NCBI GenBank assembly: GCA_025935735.1
Contig: JAICUS010000191.1
Location: 1-9,705, forward strand
Length of the DNA stretch: 9,705 nucleotides
Reading direction: 5' to 3'
Source: Solirubrobacteraceae bacterium
GTDB lineage: Bacteria; Actinomycetota; Thermoleophilia; Solirubrobacterales; Solirubrobacteraceae
Shown: one piece after another, positions 1 through 7,161 of the stretch
Numbering within the stretch: the first letter of the stretch is position 1
Layout: every line of letters starts with the position of its first letter
Notes under the pieces: model-generated
Told to the model about the DNA's origin: nothing
Databases searched by the model: none
The model's input: the letters and a program-made list of their open reading frames with translations, nothing else
Made by a program: the position numbers and the translations under genes

Positions 1-369
1 GAACGGGGCTGGGGCCGGATCGTCAACATCTCCTCCGGCGCCGGGCGCAGCGTGTCGCTGACCGGCATCCAGGCCTATGCGTCGGCCAAGGCCGGCCAGC
101 TGGGCTTCACTCGCCAGACCGCGCACGAGCTCGGCCCGTACGGCATCACGGTCAACGCGATCGCGCCCGGGTTCGTGCTGTCGAACCCGACGTCGATCGC
201 CCAGTGGGAGTCCTACGGGGAGGACGGGCAGCGCGCGGTGCTCGACCGGATCGCGCTGCGGCGCCTGGGCGAGCCGCAGGACATCGCCGACGGCGTCGTG
301 TTCCTCGTGAAGGCCAGGTGGCTGACCGGCCAGGTGATCTCGATCGACGGCGGCAGTGCCCTCTTCTGA
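1..369 (+). CDS. SDR family oxidoreductase, C-terminal part (5' end outside window)
   Basis: This is the last 122 residues of a classical short-chain dehydrogenase/reductase, an NAD(P)-dependent cytosolic enzyme that interconverts alcohols and carbonyls. The frame is open from base 1, so the Rossmann nucleotide-binding half lies upstream of the window. Visible motifs, counted from the first codon shown, are the strand ending in the serine motif (RIVNISS, residues 6-12), the catalytic YASAK (Tyr26, Lys30), VNAIAPGFV (51-59) after the active site, and the C-terminal TGQVISIDGG (109-118). The loop before that last strand reads FLVKARWLTG. That is about two residues shorter than the usual FL(V/A)-S-(D/E)-x-A form, so a small in-frame deletion is possible. 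The stop lies 14 bases inside the next gene, the M20 dipeptidase, which indicates one operon. Substrate is unknown. The family call is firm. Confidence 0.93.
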   Translation, partial: ERGWGRIVNISSGAGRSVSLTGIQAYASAKAGQLGFTRQTAHELGPYGITVNAIAPGFVLSNPTSIAQWESYGEDGQRAVLDRIALRRLGEPQDIADGVVFLVKARWLTGQVISIDGGSALF

Positions 370-1630
370 GCAGCTCGCCGCGCTGGGCGAGTTCCTGGCC
401 ATCCCGAGCGTGTCGCTGGACGGCGGCGCGCCGATGCGCGCCGCGGCCGAGTGGGTGGCCGCCCGGCTGCCCAACGGGCGCGTGGTGGACGACGTCGCGC
501 TGGGCGAGCTGCCCGGGCCACCTGACGCACCGACGATCCTCGTCTACGGCCACTACGACGTGCAGCCCGCGGGCGACGCGTCCGAGTGGACGACGCCGCC
601 GTTCCGCGCGTCGGTGCGCGACGACCGCGTCTATGCACGCGGCGCGACCGACGACAAGGGGCCGGTGTTCGTCGCGCTGGAGACCGCGCGGGCATTCGGG
701 GACGCGCCGCCGCTCACCGTCAAGTTCCTGATCGAGGGCGAGGAAGAGATCGGCAGCCCGTCGCTGCCCGGCTTCCTGCGCGCCCACGCGGACGAGCTGG
801 GCGCCGACCTCGTCGTGTCGGCCGACGGCGCGATGTGGCGACCGAGCGAGCCGTCGGTGCCGGTCGCCGCCAAGGGTCTGCTGGCGCTGGACATCGAGGT
901 CGGCGGGCCGGCGAGCGACCTGCACTCCGGCCGCCACGGCGGCGCGATCCAGAACCCGAACCACGCGCTGGCCGAGATCCTGGCCTCATTGCATTCCGGA
1001 GGGCGGGTCGCGGTACCGGGCTTCTACGACGGCGTGCGCGACGTCGGCGTGGGCGACGTGCCGTTCGACGAGGCCGAGTACCTGGCGTCGGTCGGCGTGC
1101 CCGAGCCGTTCGGCGAGCCGGGGTACAGCACCCTGGAGCGGCTGTGGACGCGGCCGACGCTCGAGGTCAACGGCCTGCACGGCGGCGGCGACTTCACGGT
1201 CATCCCGCGGCGGGCGAGCGCGCACGTCACCTGCCGCCTGGTGCCCGGCCAGGATCCCGACGCCGTCTTCGCGGCCATCGAGCGCCACGTGACCGCGCCG
1301 CCCGGCGTGCGTGTCGCCGTGCGCCGCCAGCCGGGCGCCGTGCCGGCCTACGAGCTGCCCACCGATCACGTCGCCGTGCGCGCCGCGGTGGCCGCGCTGC
1401 GCCACGCCTACCCGGACACCGAACCGCTGCTGGTGCGCATCGGCGGCACGCTGCCGGCCGCGGTGGTGTTCGAGCGCGAGCTCGGCCTGAAGACCCTGCT
1501 GTTCTCCTTCTCCACCGCCGACGAGAACCTGCACGCGCCCGACGAGTTCTTCCGGCTGGAGCGCATCGACGCCGGGATCGCGGCATGGAGCGAGCTCTGG
1601 CGGCGGCTGTCGGACATGATGCGCGGATGA
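356..1630 (+). CDS. M20 family metallopeptidase, dipeptidase-like (424 aa)
   Basis: A co-catalytic zinc hydrolase of peptidase family M20 (the ArgE/DapE/carnosinase/PepV group), expected to cleave dipeptides or N-acyl amino acids in the cytosol. No signal peptide is visible. The metal and catalytic residues are all present: His66 and Asp68 in VYGHYDVQPAG, bridging Asp99 in GATDDKG, Glu130 (base) and Glu131 (metal) in EGEEEIGSP, Asp157 in SADG, and His393 in ENLHAPDEFF. DLHSGRHGG (188-196) opens the dimerisation lid domain. The GTG start at 356 lies inside the preceding SDR gene and gives the usual short N-terminus leading into FLAIPSVS. The length is normal or slightly short for the family. 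The stop shares an ATGA with GS1, so the two are probably translationally coupled. Beside two GS-like ligases, it could hydrolyse a gamma-glutamyl or acyl-amino intermediate, but that is inference. Confidence 0.93.
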   Translation: MPSSEQLAALGEFLAIPSVSLDGGAPMRAAAEWVAARLPNGRVVDDVALGELPGPPDAPTILVYGHYDVQPAGDASEWTTPPFRASVRDDRVYARGATDDKGPVFVALETARAFGDAPPLTVKFLIEGEEEIGSPSLPGFLRAHADELGADLVVSADGAMWRPSEPSVPVAAKGLLALDIEVGGPASDLHSGRHGGAIQNPNHALAEILASLHSGGRVAVPGFYDGVRDVGVGDVPFDEAEYLASVGVPEPFGEPGYSTLERLWTRPTLEVNGLHGGGDFTVIPRRASAHVTCRLVPGQDPDAVFAAIERHVTAPPGVRVAVRRQPGAVPAYELPTDHVAVRAAVAALRHAYPDTEPLLVRIGGTLPAAVVFERELGLKTLLFSFSTADENLHAPDEFFRLERIDAGIAAWSELWRRLSDMMRG

Positions 1631-2964
1631 CGAGCGCCCAGGACATCGACCGGCGGGCGGACGAGGCCGGACTGCGACTCGTCCGCTTCCTGTGGTGCGG
1701 CAACGACGGCACGGTGCGGGCGAAGGCGTCGAGCCGCCATGGGCTGACCGGCCGGCTCGAGCGCGGCATCGGCGTCACCGTGGCCATGCAGGCGATGAGC
1801 GGGCTCGACCAGCTGCAGCCGGTGCCCGACATGGGCGCGGTGGGCGAGTACCGGCTGATGCCGGACCTCGACACGTTCCGCATCCTCCCCTACGCGCCGC
1901 GCACCGGCGCGGTGCTGACCGATCACTGCCTGCCCGACGGCGAGCCGGCGCCGGTCTGCCAGCGCTCGTTCCTCAAGCGCATGGAGGCGCGGCTGGCCGA
2001 GCGCGGGCTGGTGCTGCGCGCGTCGTTCGAGAACGAGTTCTCGCTGGCCACCAAGCAGGACGACGAGTACGTCCCGGTCGACACGGGGCTGTGCTTCTCC
2101 ACGATCTCGATGACCGCGTCGCAGAAGTTCGCCGACGAGTTGGTCGGAGCGCTCGACAAGCAGCGGCTCTTCCTCGAGCAGTACTACGCCGAGCTCGGCC
2201 ACGGCCAGCAGGAGATCTCCACCGCGCACGCGCCGGCGCTGCGGGCGGCGGACGAGCAGATCCTCGTGCGCGAGACGATCCGCGGGGTCGCGTCCTCGCT
2301 GGAGCTCGTCGCCTCGCTGGCGCCCAAGCCCTGGCCGGACAACGCGGGCAACGGCCAGCACATCCACTTCTCGCTGTGGGAGGGCGAGCGCAACCGCTTC
2401 TACGAGGGCGGCGGGCTCTCGCCGCTGGCCCGGGCGTTCATCGCCGGCGTGCTGGACCACCTGCCCGGCCTGTGCGGGCTGACCGCGCCGAGCTTCAACT
2501 CCTACCACCGGATCGTCCCCGGCTACTGGGCGGGCGCGTTCACCTGCTGGGGCGACGACAACCGCGAGGCGCCGGTGCGGGTCGCGTCGCCGTTCCGCGG
2601 CGCCGAGGAGGCCTCGACCAACGCGGAGCTGAAGGCCTGCGACTCCTCCGGCAACCCCTATCTGGCGCTGGGCGGGCTGATCGCCGCGGGGCTGGACGGG
2701 ATCGAGCGCGGGCTCGAGCCCCCGGAGCCGGTGGACGTCGACCCCGCGACGCTGAACGAGTGGGAGCGCTCGCGCCGCGGGATCCGGCCGCTGCCGGCGA
2801 CCCAGGCCGAGGCGCTGGGCGCACTGGCGGGCGACCACGTGCTGACCGAGGCGCTCGGGCCGGTGCTGACCGGCGCCTATCTCGCCGTTCGCCGCTCCGA
2901 GTGGGCGGCCTACTCCGCGGAGGACGCGGCATTCGAGCAACAGGGTCACTTCGAGAAGTACTGA
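1627..2964 (+). CDS. Glutamine synthetase family protein, gamma-glutamyl-amine ligase type (GS1, 445 aa)
   Basis: An ATP-dependent ligase of the GS-I fold. Members outside true GlnA join glutamate to amines, as PuuA-type gamma-glutamylputrescine synthetase and GlnT-like enzymes do. Visible landmarks are FENEF (Glu135, Glu137), YYAELGHGQQEIS (metal Glu189 and Glu196), GNGQHIHFSLW (His245), NSYHRIVPGYWAG (291-303), DNREAPVRV (Arg313) and NAELKACDSSGNPYL (332-346). In the last, the metal Glu334 is kept but the usual Arg two residues later is Lys336. The C-terminal Tyr loop that is adenylylated in enteric GlnA is not recognisable, and at 445 residues the protein is shorter than GlnA (about 470). 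A biosynthetic GlnA role is therefore unlikely. The ATG at 1627 overlaps the upstream stop (ATGA), with little Shine-Dalgarno signal, as expected for coupled translation. A second, divergent GS-like gene lies two genes downstream. The amine substrate is unknown. Confidence 0.92.
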   Translation: MTSAQDIDRRADEAGLRLVRFLWCGNDGTVRAKASSRHGLTGRLERGIGVTVAMQAMSGLDQLQPVPDMGAVGEYRLMPDLDTFRILPYAPRTGAVLTDHCLPDGEPAPVCQRSFLKRMEARLAERGLVLRASFENEFSLATKQDDEYVPVDTGLCFSTISMTASQKFADELVGALDKQRLFLEQYYAELGHGQQEISTAHAPALRAADEQILVRETIRGVASSLELVASLAPKPWPDNAGNGQHIHFSLWEGERNRFYEGGGLSPLARAFIAGVLDHLPGLCGLTAPSFNSYHRIVPGYWAGAFTCWGDDNREAPVRVASPFRGAEEASTNAELKACDSSGNPYLALGGLIAAGLDGIERGLEPPEPVDVDPATLNEWERSRRGIRPLPATQAEALGALAGDHVLTEALGPVLTGAYLAVRRSEWAAYSAEDAAFEQQGHFEKY

Positions 2965-3944
2965 ACGGCGTCGGGCTCGTCGACCACCACGCGCACGGCG
3001 TGCTGCGCGAGCACCCGCGCACGCTCGACGAGTTCCGCGGGCTGTTCTCCGAGAGCGAGGACCCGCGCCAGTGGCCGCATGTGGCGACGGGCGTGATGTA
3101 CCGGCGGGCGATGCGCGCGCTGGCGGCGTTCTTCGGCTGCGGCGCCTCGGAGCACGACGTCTTCGCGCACCGCCTGTCGCTGGACCCGCTCGAGTACGCG
3201 GGCGCGCTGCTGCGGGCTACCGGGACCGAGGCGCTGCTGATCGACGACGGGTTCCCTCCGGCCGAGCTCAGCGTCAACTGGGAAGAGCTGGGCAGGGTGG
3301 CGGGCTGCCCGTCCGCGCCGGTCATGCGGATCGAGCGGGTGGGCGCGGCCGGCATCGCCGAGGCGGTCTCGCGGGCGCGCGCGGACGGCTTCGTGGGCCT
3401 GAAGACGATCGCCGCGTACCGCGGCGGCCTCGATCTCTCCCGCCTCAGTGACGAAGTTCGCGACGGGCTCGTGAACGCGCTCGAGGCCAACCAGGCGACC
3501 GGCGATCCCCTGCCGCTGCAGGTCCACTGCGGCTTCGGCGACGCCGATCTCTCGCTCCCACTCGCCCGCCCCGGCCTGCTCAAGCCGCTGATCGAGCGCT
3601 TCGACACCACCCCGTTCGTGCTGCTGCACTGCTACCCGTTCGTGCGCGAGGCGGGCTGGCTGGCGCACGTCTACCCGAACGTCTTCTTCGACCTCTCGCT
3701 GACCATCCCGCACGTCACCCAGCCGGCCACGGCGCTGCGCGAGGCGCTCGAGCTCGCGCCCGTGTCGAAGCTGCTCTACGCCTCCGACGCCGCCCGCACG
3801 CCCGAGCTCTACTACCTCGCCGCGATGTGGTGGCGCGACACGCTCGCCGAGGTCCTGCCGGAGCTGTCCGGCGACGACGCGGAGGCCGACGCCCGGGCGA
3901 TCCTGCGCGACAACGCCGTCGCGCTGTACGGGCTCGCGCTGTGA
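2961..3944 (+). CDS. Amidohydrolase (metal-dependent hydrolase), FluG/NodGS N-domain type, probable CTG start (327 aa)
   Basis: A TIM-barrel amidohydrolase with a full metal set: DHHAH (His10, His12, counting from the CTG), the likely carboxylated Lys148 in FVGLKTIAAYRGG, His189 in LQVHCGFGD, His223 in LLHCYPF, and Asp276 in LLYASDAA. Sequences of this kind form the N-terminal domain of eukaryotic FluG and nodulin/GS fusion proteins and often sit beside GS-like genes in bacteria. There is no in-frame ATG or GTG just before the essential HxH. The CTG at 2961 gives a family-like N-terminus (LNGVGLVDHHAHG), forms a 4-base CTGA overlap with the GS1 stop, and follows GAGAAG. The alternative GTG at 2901 gives 347 residues and a 64-base overlap. 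The next gene, GS2, starts at GTGA on this stop, so the amidohydrolase-GS order matches the FluG domain order. It probably hydrolyses an amide or ring C-N bond; the substrate is unknown. Function is well supported, the start less so. Confidence 0.88.
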   Translation: MNGVGLVDHHAHGVLREHPRTLDEFRGLFSESEDPRQWPHVATGVMYRRAMRALAAFFGCGASEHDVFAHRLSLDPLEYAGALLRATGTEALLIDDGFPPAELSVNWEELGRVAGCPSAPVMRIERVGAAGIAEAVSRARADGFVGLKTIAAYRGGLDLSRLSDEVRDGLVNALEANQATGDPLPLQVHCGFGDADLSLPLARPGLLKPLIERFDTTPFVLLHCYPFVREAGWLAHVYPNVFFDLSLTIPHVTQPATALREALELAPVSKLLYASDAARTPELYYLAAMWWRDTLAEVLPELSGDDAEADARAILRDNAVALYGLAL

Positions 3945-5218
3945 GTGAGCCCGGCGACGAGCTCGTCGCGTTCCTGTACGCCGACCTCTCCGGGCTGAGC
4001 CGCGGGCGCGCGGTCCCGCAGCGACGGCTGGCGCGCGCGATGGCCACCGGCGTGGGTTGGGTGCCGGCCGACCAGGCGATCACCCCGCTCGGCCCGCTGG
4101 CCGAGCCGAACCCGTGGGGCTCGCTGGGCGACCTGCGGCTCGTGCCCGACCCCGCCACGGAGACCCGTGTCGCGCTCTGGCCCGACGTGCCGCCGCTGCA
4201 CTTCGTCCTGTGCGACGCGCGCACGATGGACGGCGCGGCCTGGAGCGCCTGCCCGCGGGCGCTGCTGCGCTCCGCCCTCGCCCGGCTGGCGGACGAGACG
4301 GGCCTGGCCGTGCACGCCGCGTTCGAGCACGAGTTCGTGCTTCAGGGCCACGTGCCGTTCCCGCCGCCGGCATTCAGCTACGAGGCGCTGCGGCGCGCCG
4401 AGCCGCTGGGCGGCGAGCTGGCGGCCGCGCTGCGGCTCGCCGGGCTCGAGCTCGAGAACTTCCTGCCCGAGTACGGCGAGGACCAGTTCGAGCTGACGGT
4501 CGCGCCGCGGGACGGGCTGGCCGCGGCCGACGCCGCGGCGATCGTCCGCGAGCTGGTGCGCGAGGCGGCGCGGCGGCACGGCTGGAGGGCGACGTTCGCG
4601 CCGATCCTCGACCCGGCGGGCTCGGGCAGCGGCATGCACGTGCACCTGAGCTTCGCCGGCGGCGCGATGCACGACCCGGAGCGGCCCGGCGGCCTCAGCG
4701 TCGGCGGCGGGCGCTTCGCCGCCGGCGTGCTCGCGCACCTGCCGGCGATCTGCGCCGTCGCCGCCCCGAGCCCGGTGTCCTATCACCGGCTCGTCCCGCA
4801 CCGCTGGAGCGCGGGCGCGGCGTGCCTGGCGGCGGGGAACCGCGAGGCGGCGCTGCGGATCCCGGCCGCGGTCGGCTTCGCCGGCGCGGACCCCGCGTCC
4901 CAGACGCGGCTGGAGCTGCGAGTCGCCGACGGCGCCTGCTCGCCACACTTCCTGCTCGCGCTCGTCGTGCTCGCCGGCCTGCGCGGGCTCCGGGACGGGC
5001 TCGATCCCGCGCCGGTGCTGACCGACTTCGAGCCCGACGGCGCGCTGCCCGGCTCGCTCGGCGAGGCGCTCGACGTGTTCGCGGCCGACCCGCTGGTGCA
5101 AGCCGAGGTCCCCGCCGAGCTGCGCGACGGCTACCTCGCGATGAAGCGCCTGGAGATCGAGCTGGTCGACGGGCTCACGGACGCCGAGGCCTGCGCGCGC
5201 TATGCCCGCGCCTACTGA
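3941..5218 (+). CDS. Second glutamine synthetase family protein (GS2, 425 aa)
   Basis: A second GS-I-fold ligase, clearly different from GS1. Landmarks are FLYADLSGLSRGRAV (11-25), EHEF (Glu129, Glu131), FLPEYGEDQFEL (Glu177, Glu184), GSGSGMHVHLSF (His233), SYHRLVPHRWSAG (280-292), GNREAALRIP (Arg301) and RLELRVADGACSPHFLLA (Glu325, Arg327). It keeps the Arg that GS1 replaces with Lys. No adenylylation-type Tyr motif is apparent near the C-terminus, and the protein is about 45 residues shorter than GlnA. The GTG start at 3941 overlaps the amidohydrolase stop as GTGA and gives an N-terminus that runs straight into the beta-grasp domain. The 3' end overlaps the next M20 gene by 17 bases. Gamma-glutamylation of an amine or amide is the expected chemistry. 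Whether GS1 and GS2 act on different substrates or form one hetero-oligomer cannot be told from sequence. Confidence 0.91.
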   Translation: MSEPGDELVAFLYADLSGLSRGRAVPQRRLARAMATGVGWVPADQAITPLGPLAEPNPWGSLGDLRLVPDPATETRVALWPDVPPLHFVLCDARTMDGAAWSACPRALLRSALARLADETGLAVHAAFEHEFVLQGHVPFPPPAFSYEALRRAEPLGGELAAALRLAGLELENFLPEYGEDQFELTVAPRDGLAAADAAAIVRELVREAARRHGWRATFAPILDPAGSGSGMHVHLSFAGGAMHDPERPGGLSVGGGRFAAGVLAHLPAICAVAAPSPVSYHRLVPHRWSAGAACLAAGNREAALRIPAAVGFAGADPASQTRLELRVADGACSPHFLLALVVLAGLRGLRDGLDPAPVLTDFEPDGALPGSLGEALDVFAADPLVQAEVPAELRDGYLAMKRLEIELVDGLTDAEACARYARAY

Positions 5219-6373
5219 CCGGCTGCTCGCAAGTCTGCTCGCCGCGCTCGACGGGGAGCTCGCGGCCGCCGAGGCGCTGCGCGAGCGCCTGCACGCGCAC
5301 CCCGAGCTGGCTTACGCCGAGCACGCGACGGCGGCTGCCGTGCTGGACGCGCTGGCGGCCGACCGGGTGGAGCGGGTGGCCGGCGGGACGGGCATCCTCG
5401 CCCGGCTCGGGCCGGCCGGCGACGGCGCGGTCGCGCTGCGCGCCGAGCTCGACGGGCTGCGCCAGACCGAGCGCACCGGCGCGCCGTTCGCCGCCACCGG
5501 CACGGCGATGCACGGCTGCGGGCACGACATCCACATGGCCGCGCTGGTCGCGCTCTTCCGGGCGGCGCGCCACGTCGAGCTCCCGGTGCCCTTGGTCGCC
5601 GTCTTCCAGCCGAGCGAGGAGGACTACCCGTCCGGCGCGCTGCGCCTGGTCGAGGAGGGGGCGCTGGACGGCGTGGCCACTGTCGCCGCGGCGCACGTGC
5701 ACCCAGACGTCGCGCCGGGCGCCGTGACCGCCGACGACGGCCCGGTCAACGCCGCATCCGACAACTTCCGCATCGTCGTCGACGGCCACGCGGGCCATGC
5801 CGCCTACCCGCATGTCACCCGCGACCCGGTGGTGGTGCTGGCGGAGATCGTCGTGGCCGCGCAGACCCTCGTGAGCCGCACGGTCGACCCGCTGCACAGC
5901 GCGGTGCTGAGCATCACCCAGCTGGCCGCCGGGACAGGTGCGGAGAACATCGTGCCCGAGCACGCCGTGGCCGGCGGGACGCTGCGCGCACTGCACCCGG
6001 ACGACCGCACGGCGCTCAAGGCGCGCCTCGCCGGGCTGATCGACGGCATCGGGCGCGCCCACGGCTGCGCCGCCCGGCTGGAGCTGACCTCGGGCGAGCC
6101 GGCGATCGTCAACGACCCGGCGCTCACCGCGGCCGTGCGGCCGCTGTTGGCCACCGCCGGCTGCGCCGCCGCCGCGCCCATGCGCTCCTGCGGCTCCGAC
6201 GACTTCGGCTTCTTCGGCGAGCACGCGCGGCTGCTGCTGCTGTTCACCGGCTTCGAGACGGCCCGGGCACCCCGCGCGTCCCGCTGCACCACCCGCGGTT
6301 CCTGCCGGCCCGCGGCAGCGTGGCCACCGTGGCCCGGGCGCTGGCCTGCGCCTACGTCGCGGCGGCCGTCTAG
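5202..6373 (+). pseudogene. M20 family amidohydrolase (aminoacylase/IAA-amino-acid hydrolase type), frameshifted near the 3' end
   Basis: A member of the M20 branch that includes aminoacylases, hippurate hydrolases and IAA-amino-acid hydrolases, distinct from the first M20 gene. Motifs are RLHAHPELAYAEH (29-41), LRAELDGLRQTE (79-90), MHGCGHDIHMAA (Cys106, His108), FQPSEEDYPSG (Glu139, Glu140), AAHVHP (His165), GHAGHAAYPHVTRDPV (195-210), AENIVPEHAVAGGTLR (247-262) and CGSDDFGFFGE (330-340). After Thr353 the frame as written leaves the family pattern and runs to a stop ending at 6488, giving 428 residues. One extra G in the GG at about 6260-6261 restores GPGTPRVPLHHPRFLPARGS and ends at the TAG 6371-6373. 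That gives 390 residues and recovers the final metal ligand, His363. The cause is either a sequencing or assembly error in a G run or a real one-base deletion. The ATG at 5202 lies inside GS2. The family assignment and the frameshift are both well supported. Confidence 0.88.
6370..6373. other. Tail-to-tail overlap of two stop codons in one CTAG
   Basis: The restored M20 frame ends with TAG at 6371-6373 on the plus strand. The leftward gene ends with TAG at 6372-6370 on the minus strand. Both stops share the palindrome CTAG, so the two convergent operons abut with no spacer. I see no hairpin followed by a T-run on either side, so transcripts probably run into the opposing gene or end by a factor-dependent route. 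Confidence 0.8.
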
Positions 6374-7161
6374 CTGCCGTTGTCCCACATCCGCAGTGCG
6401 AAGCCGCCGAGCGCCGCGCGCAGGGCGGGCGCGGTGGCGGACGGGACGACACAGAGCACGCCGCCCTCGCGCCCGTCGCCGCGGTTGAGCGCCGCGGCGA
6501 TCGCGGACGGCGGCTGGAGGTGGTGGCCCTGCCAGCCGAGCGAGCGGTAGGTGTCGCGAACGCCGATCAGCGCTCCGCCGGTCCCGCGGACGAGCGCGAA
6601 CAGCGAGACGAAGTGGCCCTCGTCCCACTCGCACCCCGGCACGTCGGCGGCCTCGCCGGCCAGCGCGGCCGCCAGCGCGACCGGGGAGGGGCGGGTCGTC
6701 CACAGCGGGCCGGTCCGGACGTTGGCGATCAGCACTGCGTCCGGAGCGGTCGAGAGCGTGCGCTCGAGCAGGGACACGACGGTGGCCGCGCTCCACGGGC
6801 CGGCGACGGGGACGACTGAAACGGCGCCGGCGGCGATCCGCTCGATCGCGCCGGCCAGCGCCTCGGTGCCCGTGCCGGCCTCGGCCGGGTCCTCGGTCGG
6901 CGGGAAGGACAGCCGGTAGTCGGCGCGGTTGGTCGTCTCGCCCGGCGGCAGCCACGCGAGCGGGTCGCCGCCCATCAGCACCGTGCCGGCCTCGCGGGCG
7001 ACGAGGTCCTGGTCGACCGGCTCGCCGGCCAGGTCCCGCACGCCGTGCGCGCGCAGCGCCAGGCAGCCCCAGAAGCAGCCGCACAGCTGGTCCTTCTGCG
7101 GCAGCTCGGCGTCGTGGTCGGCCGCGAGCGACGCCGGCCCCAGCGTGTCGACGTCGAGCAT
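6370..7161 (-). CDS. Uncharacterised protein with papain/C39-like Cys-His-Asp layout (263 aa)
   Basis: I do not recognise a characterised family with certainty. It may belong to one of the actinobacterial DUF families, possibly DUF6885, but that is from memory. The protein opens with ELPQKDQLCGCFWGCLALRAHG (Cys27, Cys29, Cys33; split here as residues 19-40). It later has WDEGHFVSLFALV (His183) and ALIGVRDTYRSLGWQGHHLQP (197-217, Asp203). A Cys in a CG motif at the start of a helix, a His at the start of a strand and an Asp after the next strand is the order seen in papain-like and C39-like cysteine hydrolases. That is an inference from motif order only. There is no signal peptide or membrane segment. 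The ATG at 7161 shares one base with the stop of the PuuE-type gene (TGATG), so it is probably co-translated with it. It is the last gene of the leftward operon. Confidence 0.85.
   Translation of the reverse strand: MLDVDTLGPASLAADHDAELPQKDQLCGCFWGCLALRAHGVRDLAGEPVDQDLVAREAGTVLMGGDPLAWLPPGETTNRADYRLSFPPTEDPAEAGTGTEALAGAIERIAAGAVSVVPVAGPWSAATVVSLLERTLSTAPDAVLIANVRTGPLWTTRPSPVALAAALAGEAADVPGCEWDEGHFVSLFALVRGTGGALIGVRDTYRSLGWQGHHLQPPSAIAAALNRGDGREGGVLCVVPSATAPALRAALGGFALRMWDNGS

Noticed and set aside
1408..2949. 513-codon open frame on the minus strand across GS1
   Set aside because: It is antisense to a gene with clear GS motifs, its composition is Arg/Ala/Gly-rich without any family motif, and long antisense open frames are expected at this GC content.
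1692..2960. A 750-residue fusion protein ending in the amidohydrolase
   Set aside because: The upstream part of that frame is a shadow of GS1 with Arg/Ala/Gly-rich, motif-free translation; only the part from about 2961 has conserved amidohydrolase motifs.
3812..5101. 429-codon open frame on the minus strand across GS2
   Set aside because: Same reasoning: low-complexity Arg/Gly/Ala translation opposite a well-supported GS2 gene, and it would conflict with the tight operon overlaps.
6255..6270. Programmed -1 ribosomal frameshift site
   Set aside because: The bases around the shift do not fit an X-XXY-YYZ slippery heptamer and I see no clear downstream pseudoknot; a missing G in a short G run is simpler.
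6360..6400. Bidirectional terminator at the convergent junction
   Set aside because: Short GC-rich inverted stretches occur but no stable stem followed by a T-run, and any stem would lie within coding sequence.
6374..6488. C-terminal extension of the second M20 enzyme as a novel Arg/Pro-rich domain
   Set aside because: The one-base-shifted frame gives a standard M20 ending with the last metal histidine and a stop at 6371-6373, so the extension is best explained as out-of-frame read-through.
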